NCBI RefSeq assembly: GCF_033807575.1 | Contig: NC_084718.1 | Coordinates: 20,291,991 to 20,355,990, forward strand | Length of the DNA: 64,000 bases | Source: Cydia pomonella | Lineage: Eukaryota > Arthropoda > Insecta > Lepidoptera > Tortricidae | Reading direction: 5' to 3' | Part shown: piece after piece, positions 22,853 through 34,800 of the stretch | How positions within the stretch are numbered: the stretch's first letter is position 1 | How the letters are laid out: each line of letters opens with the position of its first letter | Program-made: the position numbers and the translations under genes | The notes under the pieces: generated by a model | Databases searched by the model: none | What the model was told of the DNA's origin: nothing | Seen by the model: the letters and a program-made list of their open reading frames with translations, nothing else

Positions 22853-25800
22853 TTATCCTGTTTGTGCAACTTGCCACTCATGGGCTGATATTTTCAAATC
22901 GAAATCGAAAGTGCTCTTCTCTCTGTTCCCCATCTTCTGATTGTTGTTGTTGGAGTTTGTTGTCGGACTGCCCATCTTCCGATTGTTGTTGTTGAAGTTC
23001 GTTGTCGGACCGCCCATCTTCCGATTGTTATTGTTGGAGTTTGTTGTCGGACCGCCCATCTTCCGATTGTTGTTGTTGGAGTTTGTTATCGGACCGCCCA
23101 TCTTCCGATTGTTGTTGGTGTTCGTCGTCTGAATGTCCATCTTCCGATGGTTGTTGTTAGAGTTCGTTGTCGGACCGCCCATCTTCCGATTGTTTTTGTT
23201 GGAGTTTGTTATCGAACCGCCCATCTTCCGATTGTTGTTGGTGTTCATTGTCGGACTGCTCATCTTCCGATTGTTGTTGATGGAGTTTGTTATCGGACTG
23301 CCCATCTTCCGATTGTTGCTGTTGGAGCTCGTTGTCGGACTCCTCATCCACCAGTTGCGTCTCTTCTGCGCCCCGGACTCTGGCTCTATATTTGAACTCG
23401 TAGCAGTTTGTTCATCAGTACTCTTACTCAAATCTGGAGCTGGGGTTTCTAGTCCTTCAGTTCCTAGTGGGACTCGTTCTCGTATGTAGTCTATCTGTTA
23501 CGTCATATCAATAATGTTAAAAAAATAGTTTCACTGTAAACAGAAATGAATGCAATATATATTGAAAAAGTCACTAAGCCATCCGGTACCGAGTTTCCGA
23601 GGCTGAATTCGAACCTGTCTACTTTCGCAGCTGAGGCCATAACTTCTATGCCACCCGGTCGTGATAAGATAAAGATGAAGAAAAGCGAACTGCGTCCACC
23701 TTGTACTCATCTAGCTAATTAAAAAAAGTGTATCCGCTCAATAGGTCCTAAGATATACCATGTGATGTGCATAGAGATCAAAGTGCGACTAGTAACAAAT
23801 GTCTCATGAATAAACTTAAGGCTAAGCTTATGTCTGAGGCGTGCACTCCTGAACTGGTTCACAATCCCAAACTAAAAATATTATTATTATTTTAAGTAGG
23901 TACTGTAAACAGCGAAAGCTATAAATACCAATTAAAAGAAATTGGAATAATAATTGTATACGTTTTACCTAATTATAATAGACTGATGTTATATTATGTA
24001 AAGCTATAAATATGAAATTGTGATTGACATGTAAAACTATGTTTTATAAAGGAATAAATGAATGAATTATTCAAGTAGGCATATTACAATGCGCTTATGA
24101 ACGTCAAATAAAGCTACACCGGCTCTAACCCTACACCTCTGACCCGAGTAGATTTAAATCCCCCCCTCAATTGGAGGACGGTATCCCAATATGGACCGGC
24201 AAGAAACTCGGCGGGAAACATTTTTTCAAAACATTACAGCTTATAATTAACATGCATTAAATAAGAAAAAATACAATTTTGATTACTATGTGGCGACATT
24301 TGTTCCAATTCGATGACTAAGTGGATGTGGAGAAGATCGTCTGTCAGATAAGACCGTCTATAAGTTACTTTCATTACTTGTAACTCTTGCGTTTGTAAAC
24401 ACTCTGCGTTTGTTATACACATACGAGAGTTCTTGAACTGTATTGATTTCCCCAACCAAAAAGTCTGCCGGTCTTCTCCACATTGACCTGTAATACATAT
24501 GTCGGCGGCCGATTGTAAAATCAGGCAGATCGTAATGTTCCTGTTCCCGTTTTGATGGCAGCAACAGATGCTGAGAAATGGTGCATCTAGATTGCCTAGT
24601 TTTATTTATATATTTTGTAATTTATGAGCTGTTTGTGTTGTTATTTTCTATCTTACCATGTGTGTTTTGAATTATAATTTTTGAAGATAAGATTAGATAT
24701 CATTTATTGCATAATTATAGGTGTAAATGTTATAATTGATATTTTGGTACTATCGATATAATTTGCCTGTCAGGCGTATAATATAATTTTACTTAAATCT
24801 AACTATTTGCAATGATTGTATTTGCCATATTTTTTCTTTTTAGCTATGTTTTACATCAAAAAAATATATTATTAAGCTGTAGAGAAATCTATATTGAAAG
24901 AGTCATTTATATTGTAAGGCATTTTCTTTTTCAGTACTTGTATTAAAGATTTTTTAAACGCCTTTACATCCTGATCTTTAATTGAGTCAGGCAATCTATT
25001 AAATAATTCAGCAGCCATTACATATAAGCTTTTATTATAATAGACGGTTTTTACAGGAATTTTTGGGAGTATCTCATATTTATTTTGATTATTTCGGGGC
25101 ATGTTTTTTTCTATTTTTTTTTAAATTTCTTTTACAAATATGCACGTTCCAATATAAACATAGAGGGGAGTGTTGAGATATCAAGTTTATTGAATAAAGG
25201 CTTGCAACTATCAGTATGTCTTGCTCTTGCAATAGATCGAACACATTTCTTTTGTAGAATATACACATCATTTTTATTACATGAATTTCCCCAGTGCAGT
25301 AAACCATATCTCAAGATAGATGATACTTGGCCATGATACGCACAGAGCGCAGTATTTTGGGAAGACATAGTAGAGATTTTCCTAAGAGTATAAACATATT
25401 AACTTAGTTTTTACAAAGATTATTTGTATGTGATTTCCAGCTTCCATGACAGTCTAACGTCAGTCCAAGAAAGTTGATTTCTGTTACTTCTTGTAATGGG
25501 AGATCCTCATATGTTAGTACAATCTCTTTTTGCTTTGACTGTGGCAGGTAGAACTACATACATTTTGTTTTACTTAAGTTAAATATTAGGCTCCGGCTTA
25601 CGTGAGCGAATAACTCGCGAACGCGAAGCGGCGCGGGTGAATTCAATCTTTTGATACCTATGGAAGTGTCCTACGTGGGCGATCCCGTTGTGAACGCGAA
25701 TGCCGTTGGGCCGTCGCGCCGCGCCGCATCGCGAGTTATTCGCTCACGTAAGCCGCTGCGTTGGTTGATTCATATTAAACCATTTCATAACATTTGTTTA

Positions 25801-28800
25801 ACGCCAAGTTTAGTATATCTTGATAGGTATCGCTGTCGTTTCCTGTAACTAAGACAGCAGTATCATCAGCAAATAGAACAGTACGATTGTTAGTTACTTT
25901 AGGCAAGTCATCGATAAATAATAAAAACAATAGAGGCCCCAATATACATATTTCCATACATTTAACTCACATGGGTATAAAAACAAAGTGGTTAAACTGA
26001 GATGATTTTAACCATTTATTCTATAGCGGTATGGGACGCATGGCAGCCTTACGAATAGATAGGTAGAAGAGGTTCGTTAGGCTGCTTCAGATGCCTGATA
26101 TCCAAAGGGCAAATTTTACAGAAATAGAACCGACTCAGGGAACTAGACAAAGATTTTGACGTTCCACAATATGCCTAGGAATTTCACGATCTGTCTGATC
26201 TTATAATCGGCCACCGACACAGGCAATCCTTTAAAGTCTGTGACCATACTCTAAAGAAAAATTATGTGATAAAATAATTTGAATTGTCCCCTAGTGTTTA
26301 ATTAACTTTGCCACATTCACAACTTGTCCGAACTTCCCCTTACGAACCAGGTAAGTGATGTCTATGTTCCTCTTGACCAGTTGCCAGTAAAATTGAAGGC
26401 GCTGGGAGCGAGTCAACATCGTCTTTTCTAATTCTGGATTGGTTCGCCTGTAAAACGAGTAGTGTTGAAGTGTGAAAGCAAAAAAACCGGGCAAGTTTGA
26501 GTCGGACTCGCCCACCGAGGGTTCCGTACTTTTTAGTATTTGTTGTTATAGCGGCAACAGAAATACATCATCTGTGAAAATTTCAACTATCACGGTCCAT
26601 GAGATACGGCCTGGTGACAGACGGACGGACGAACGGACAGCGGAATCTTAGTAATAGGGTCCCGTTTTACCCTTTGGGTACGGAACCCTAAAAAGGTGAC
26701 CAAGGCGTCTAGTGCCAAAGATATGACATAAAATTCATAGGAAAATCTAGAAATAAAAGGTGGTACATTTAGAGAAATGCTCACCTGCGTTCTATTGTTT
26801 TTATAATGGCCCTATTGGACCCAGTCTGTTCCATCTTCTGAAAGATAACCTCTAAATAACACGTTCTATCTATAGAATTATGTAAGCCGCCATATGTCAC
26901 GCTTACCTGCGTTCTATCGTCTTTATGATGGCGCTGCCATCTACCACCTTCTGTTCCATCTATAGAATGATGTAACCCGCCATATGTCACGCTTACCTGC
27001 GTTCTATCGTCTTTATGATGGCGCTGCCATCTACCACCTTCTGTTCCATCTATAGAATGATGTAAGCCGCCATATGGCACGTTTACCTGCGTTCTATCAT
27101 TATGATGTTGCTGCCATCGGGCCCCGTCCGTCTGTTCTATCTAAAGAAAGATCTAAGTCACCAAATGTTTTACCTGCGTTCTATTGTTTTTATAATGGCC
27201 CTATTGGACCCAGTCTGTTCTATCTTCTGAAAGATAACCTCTAAATAACACGTTCTATCTATAGAATTATGTAAGCCGCCATATGTCACGCTTACCTGCG
27301 TTCTATCGTCTTTATGATGGCGCTGCCATCTACCACATTCTGTTCCATCTATAGAATGATGTAAGCCGCCATATGGCACGTTTACCTGCGTTCTATCATT
27401 ATGATGTTGCTGCCATCGGCCACTGTCCGTCTGTTCTATCTAAAGAATGATCTAAGTCGCCAAATGTTATACCTGCGTTTTATCTCGTTCTATCTGATAG
27501 AACTGCCATGGACCGTCTGTTCCATCTTCTGAACGATGTCACGCTGACCTTTGTGGTGCTTCTTCTCGCATGGTTACTCTAAACTAGTACTACTACAACA
27601 ACCGAGGCACTTGCAGGTACTCTGACCTAACCAGTCCTTTACGATGCGTCCTCTTTGACGGCCTCAACCCAAGTGAACGAGCCTGTCCAACATTTACCGT
27701 GTCCCCACCACTTACTAAAACTACCGTGTTGCAGTATAATGTTATTTTCCCAACTACCCCTGTATTAATCGGGGTAACATAATAATGTTGTCACGGTATA
27801 ATTATTATTTAACTGCTATCTTAAATGTAAACATAAATAAATCATGAGACCTGTAATGTATCATTTTTAAAATAGACCTTGCTTCTGACACTGCTTGCTC
27901 CATCTGGAGAAAGATGAACGCCATACGGTACTGGGGCTTTGTTTCAAACGCCTTAAACACTGGTTCCACTGGCCAGATCAACTCCTAGAAATAAATATAT
28001 ATGTTTTGATGAGCGAAGGTCTCCGATTCAGCTTGGACAGAAATGCTTTCGTACGTCCGGTTGTCCATATCACTTTTTTTTTATACCACGCCGGTGGCAA
28101 ACAAGCATACGGCCCGCCTTATGGTAAGCAGTCACCGTAGCCTATGGACGCCTGTAAATCATGAGGGGTTACATGTGCGTTGCCGACCCTTTAAAAACCT
28201 GTACACTCGATTTTTGAAGAACCCCATGCTGTATACCCTCGGGAAAACCTCGGCAGGGAGCTCATTCCACAGCCGGAGCGTACGCGGGAGGAAATTCCTC
28301 TTAAACCGCACATTGCGCGACCATTTAGGCTCAAGTGTATGAGGATGAACACCCTACCGACGGCGAGCGGTGCGGTGATAGAAAGTGGCCGTTGGCATCA
28401 TGCCAAACAATTCTTCAGAGAAGCGGTAGAACACACACAAGGAGGCATAGTCTCTCCTTAGACTTAAAGGTTCAATGCCGCTTGTGAGTTTTGAATCGTC
28501 GACTATTCGTACAGCGCGCCTTTGGACTGAGTCGAAGGGTCCTAGCTGGCATGCAGGTGCTCCTGTGACAGTAATACTCCATATGAGATCTGACTTGCGA
28601 TTTATATAGCAGCAGTCTTTGCCCCGGAGTAAAGTATCGCCTCGCTTTAACACTCCGAGTTTTTTTGGATGATATGATAGCGCCAAGGCTCGGAACCAGT
28701 TTATTCTTCATACAAAAAATACCGGTATTATTAAGTTCTTTTTCGTTCTTTGGTTTATTATTTCATTTTTAATGGGACTATCTAATAATGCGAAGTTGTT

Positions 28801-31800
28801 GCCTAAATACATGATCCAGTCCTACGTAAAGAGTATAAAATAATTAAAAATATTGGGCTATTTTGGGATTTAAAAATAAACCGGTTCCGAGCCCTGGATA
28901 GCGCAGCCTTCCCTTCCAGGTGGCTACGGAATTGGACGCCACTGGAGATGTCGTCACTGATGAATTTTGTTGGTAAAATGTACATGTTATTAAATTTACT
29001 AATACCCCCAGCTTATATTGTGACAGAAGGGCAACTATGAAACCCTACATTGATGATGATGGCCCGATATGCGGTTAGCCGGTTTTTTATTACCTGTGTT
29101 GCGTACATAGATTGTTCCATTAAAGCACATGCTTTGGATTTTATATTGTCATTCCGTATTTCTATTGGTGACTTTTCCACTTTTATCTTTGCTTTTGTTT
29201 TCTGGAAACTCAAAAATCTATTTTAAATGCGTTTGTTCACGACATACAAATGTTAAGAATAGCTTTGCGATCCTAACGAAATAACGGTACTTTTCTATGA
29301 AATTCCATTTCGAGAGAAAACAGTTTCCATTAACTAAATCTTAACAAATGCCATTGATTTTGATGATCGCTTCAGCATAATATATATGTATACAAGTTTC
29401 ACTTTGTTGATTTTTTTTTGTTTTGCAAATTTTGAATAGAATCAGGCGTTACTTTGCGGAAATCCATACTAATTATAATAAAAAATATTACTCTGCTAAT
29501 CCGCGAAGAGATAACGTGCTAGTCAATCAATGCTAACCCGTTATACTTACTTGCGTATTTTTTCATGCAAACTAAATACGCAAATACATATAACAACCCA
29601 ACACCAAAAGTACAAAATGTATGCATGCAGTTGTCGGACGTCAGACCGTCAACATCTCCAGCATCTCCTGAGAATGCCTCGTAGAGAGGCGAAACACGTG
29701 TCGAGTTTTGTACTTTTGGTGGTGGGTTGTTATATTTATTTGCGTACCTATCTATTTTTGCGGTGGGAGGGTGGGAAAATTAATTGCAAGTAAGTATGTA
29801 TAACGGGTTAGCACTGATTGACTAGCACGTTAACTTTTCGCGGATTAGCAAAGTAATATTTTTTGTTTTAATTTGCAAATTTTGAAAAAAAAGCAAGTTC
29901 ACTTTTTTCATTGTATCAATAACATTTAAAAAAATCATGGAAAATGGAAAATATTTTTCATCACACTTACTAGAAAAAGATCTTATTTCATGCAGGTGTA
30001 CTGAAGGACAAAGACCTATTTTGTTCCCACGGGAGTTATGGATTGTGTTATAATTCCCTAGGGAGTTAAAGCTTTTTTTTAAATTATGTAACTTATTCAC
30101 ACAAACCAAGTAGCATAAATCTAATATAATGACGCCTTCAGGATGCTGTTGGGACTGCCTCATTGCTGCAGCGCTCCAGGGATGTTCGCCGCGGAACGAA
30201 CTGATGACTTCTATGCCATCAGGCGTAAGCAATGGCGTCTCTGTTGTGCCGGGTGCGGGGCAGCCACAACAGCATACTCAAGGTGACAGGGTGGATTATA
30301 CCTTCCTAAAATGTTGGGTTCAATTAGTTGTAAATAAGTAATGTAGTAGTTAAGTTACTAACGTAGCCATAAGCCATACAATAGGGTTGTATCCATCTAC
30401 AAATCTTAGGGCAGAATTGTATCCCAATAAATTCTTTTGGATTATAAGAACATGTTAAACTACTTTTAGGGGACCTGTAATGACCATATTTTTGTAAATA
30501 TTGGATTTAAAATATCTTTTGGCACACGTCACGTGACCAAACTCGAAACGTCTTTGAAGATTAGGATGACGTCACAACTCGCGGATTGACACTGTTGACA
30601 GTTAGGCGATAAACAACAAATAACAAATGTCAGTTGACAGTTCGTATCTTCTACGTGTGTATGTAGTTATGTGTCAAACCGTAAACTGTGACGTCACACA
30701 ATTTTCAAAGAGCGTTTTGGGCGCGAAAGCATCTGTCAAAATATATTTTGTTAATTTAACATATTTAAAGCCGTTTTTAGTATAAAAGTTGAATTTTAGG
30801 GCACCTTTTAGTTAATATAAAACGTAATACAAGCGTTTCAAAAAATTGGAAACAACCCTATTATATGGATAAAAATTTATCTGAAATGAAGAATTCATAA
30901 TAAATGAGTTATACTTTTAAATACTGACGTTTATAATTTAATATTTTCGGTTATGTTTAAAATTATGCTATTTGATTAATTTAACAGCAGTTTAAAATAT
31001 TTTTACACAATTTAAAATTGTGGCTGAATGCCGAATAGGTCTGTGCCTTCGATGCCTTACTTGTCAAGAATTACAAAATGGCGGACGAATGTTTGATATG
31101 TCACCGTATTTAAGAATTATTTCGTTTAAAATTTAGTTTTTTCTTCGTAAGTGTGATGAAAAACATTGTGTGTAACTCCGGGGGTAAGAATATTGCAAAT
31201 TAGGGTCTTTAATTTCCTTCAGTCTGCGGCTGTCGGGAATTACCACCCTCGTATCCAAAATTTCACTTACCCCACCTCGTTGCACAATGTACTATTACAG
31301 TACATATGGTGCTACTTAACCGCATTAGTGGGAAAATTAGCATATTACGTTACTGTGTCGAACATTTAAAGGGCCATATGTACTGTAAAACGTTGTACGA
31401 TACATGTGCGAATAGGTAATTCGCAACTCGTGTCGATTTAAAACACTCCCTTCAGTCGTGTTTAAATTTATCATCACTCGTTTCGAATTTCCTATTTTTC
31501 GCACTTGTATCGTAATGTACTATTGTTTTACAAGGGCGCAAAGTTGTTGTTTAACCGCTCGTGCTAATATTTATTGGTTTCAAGGCACAGAGGTTACACA
31601 AACTTTGCCTCCGTGTGAAATACAAAAAATTTCACCTCACCAACCCAAGGAAAATAATAAACTACGAAATACCAAAAAAATCAAATCCAAATGAACGTAA
31701 TAAAAATGAATATAATCATCATTTAAAAGTCAATTCTACCAGCTAACACAAGGAAACAACTTAAAATTTGCATTTGATTACTTTGCCCCACGTGTGGATA

Positions 31801-34800
31801 AAATGCAACTTTCTCATTAGTCTTTGAACAATCAGGACGGCCTTTACCAGTTGGTGTGGCGAAAAAACATTTTCTCTCTTTGTATTAACTATCATGTGTT
31901 ATAATTCCCTCTTAAATACGGTTTTGTTTGAATCAAAGGTTTCCTTTGGCATAATCAATCTTTGTATTCCTATAATAGGCGGAGAGCTGGTAGACATTTT
32001 AGAGTAGGTATTTGAGGCAAGCTGAAAAATTACCTGTTACATCTCACACCCAGAGTTTTGAGGTGTGAGATGGGAGGTTGAATCAAACTACTTGCTCGGA
32101 GTAAAGACATAAGTAACAGCTTATAATAATATAATAGGGTAGTATACACTCAAGTATACATGTGAAAAGGTAAGGCGTAGCTCACACTAGGGGAGAGGGA
32201 TCGCCTCGGCTACGTCTGAAGTTAACTGTTTAAGTATAGGTACTAAATTAAGTTTGGTATTATTTTCGACTAAATCAGATATATAGACCATGCCAATTTT
32301 GCCAAATTTCACCTTCAGCTGTCATTAATCCCCCATACAAACTTCCACCCCCATGTTTACCCCTTGAGGGAAGATTTCTGGGATAAAAACTACTCATATC
32401 TTATGTTCTCCCCCGGGATTCAAAATATATATATACCTATCATCAACTAAATCGTTGGGTTAGTATCACGGGGTCTAATTAGCAACTCGTCTATAGGGCT
32501 ACTCGTCTAAGTCGCAGCTGGTCTACATCACCTTCGTCTAAATATCAATTGGTCTAAAAAGCAGCTGGTCTACAATTTTCTAAGTAGCATCTCGTCTAAA
32601 TAGCAATTGGTCTAAAAAGCAGCTGGTCTACTCTTTCTAAGTAGCAAGCATCTCGTCTGAGTTGCAATATTATTAGTCTTTCTGATCAACTTTTATTAAA
32701 GGAGCAAACCTGCCAACCCTGAAATCTCATTAAAAAAATTACCTGCTTCATACATTTCGTCCGATCAGAAGTCGACATTTTGTATGGGGGGTCCAATATT
32801 TTTTTCAGATTTCAGGTAGGCCATACTGATCAACTTTTGTTATGGCACTAAGCCTGAAATCTGAAAAAAATATTGGACCCCCCCATACAAAATGCGACAA
32901 AGAGATGATGATGTTATTTTCAAGGCGATAAAGATGATGTTGCGATATTTGTCACCCACCTCCACAGCTCCGAAATATCTGATGGCGACTGTACCAGGTG
33001 ATCAGGTAGGTACTGATCAACTTTTGTTATGGCACTAAGCCTGAAATCTGAAAAAAATATTGGACCCCCCATACAAAATGTCGACTTCTGATCGGACGAA
33101 ATGTATGAAGCAGGTAATTTTTTTAATGAGATTTCAGGGTTGGCAGGTTTGCTCCTTTAATAAAAGTTGATCAGAAAGACTAATAATATTGCAACTCAGA
33201 CGAGATGCTTGCTACTTAGAAAGAGTAGACCAGCTGCTTTTTAGACCAATTGCTATTTAGACGAGATGCTACTTAGAAAATTGTAGACCAGCTGCTTTTT
33301 AGACCAATTGATATTTAGACGAAGGTGATGTAGACCAGCTGCGACTTAGACGAGTAGCCCTATAGACGAGTTGCTAATTAGACCCCGTGATACTAACCCA
33401 ATCGTTGGGTTTGTGTGGTTTAAGCGTGAAGCGTGTTTTTTTTATATAATTAAATTAAATTATCATTTTTTTCGACCATCTGGGATCATACAACAAATAC
33501 AACAACATAATACATAATAACAAAATGTATGCAAAATGTACAGGTGCTTGTTTTTTTTCATTGATTATGTGTGTATAAATATATAATGTGACGAGATTCC
33601 CTGTATTAAAAAAAAGGTAACAAAATGTGTTAGTTAATTAATATAATTGATTAAATCAAAATTAGATATAACAAATTGCCAAAATTACATGTTCATGTTA
33701 GTACCTACTAACGTACTGTTTTTTTACCTGCTCCTCGAGAAACATAACATTGCTTCCTTGGCGCTAGCTAGCCGTGCGCTCGCATTACCAGTGCAAGCGA
33801 GGTCTTCGAGATCTTTGTTTCGGATCGCAGTGTCACAAGTTAAGCTGGTTTGAGAGCGTTTAGTCGCCTATTTTAGACGCACCAATAGAGATCAGACAGC
33901 TATTCTGTTAGAATTCTGTATTAGTTCATAATGAATCTTATTCCGTGCTCAATAGAGTAGTAATTCAATAAACGCTACCTATGCGGCTTGACCATTTTTT
34001 CATAGTGGCACGCGCCTTTGCGGTTTTTAAACAATAGATAAGACGATAATCCGTAGAAGCTCACGGAGGAAAATAGAAACTATACCGAACTATTTGGCCA
34101 CTTTGACTGCTACGAAGTATTTGACGCTGATTGTACATAGGTGCAATGTTCCTATTTTACTTCGGAACGGTGTCAATTAATATGTTGAATTCGGCATCCC
34201 CGATTTATACGAAAACAATACCAAACTTGACCTAGTATTATTTATTTATTCATTAATAATATTATAATTCTGTCTGAATATTTACTATATCTAATACTTA
34301 ATCTAACATGCGTTAATTCTACTAGAGTAAAATATAAATTACGCAATGTCATACAAAATATTAACGAATTAATTAAAATTGACACTTTTCAGTAAAATGT
34401 TTGTTAATATTTGTTTTTGTTGGGCGACCAACCGGCCGTCGACCGATCGGGCGCCCCAGGTACCGCTGGTGTGATCGTCGAGGCGGACTTGCGTCGGCTC
34501 AATGCCAATTCATGGCAGGAAACCGTGCTGGATCGGGACAGGTGGCAAGCCAAAGCAGTTAGTTAGTTCAGTAAAATATTTAACAAACAAAAAAACAATC
34601 AAATCAATCAATTTTCTTCAATGGAATAAAAGCACCCCCGCAACAATAGGGCTCTTAATCTGTTTTTATAAATATTCAGGCTAGTAATGTTCTTCCACTC
34701 ACCAGGATGTTTGTTGTACAGTTGTACACCCTGGTAGTGTGCGCAATGACGCACTACTTCTAAGTTCGACTGTAATTTACAATGTAGGAATTTCCTTCTG

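Noticed and set aside
22941..23489. + strand ORFs of 63-118 codons rich in Leu/Val
   Set aside because: They are the antisense shadow of the 42-bp coding minisatellite in the gene A last exon.
26781..27080. 99-codon ORF with 30-residue repeats (YGGLHHSIDGTEGGRWQRHH)
   Set aside because: It runs straight through splice-like sites of the satellite because the unit is 90 bp; exon homology is in a different frame.
32455..33401. CRISPR-like array from the regular GTCTA modules
   Set aside because: Eukaryotic context, modules are short and contiguous with no unique spacers, and they are mirrored in the opposite arm.
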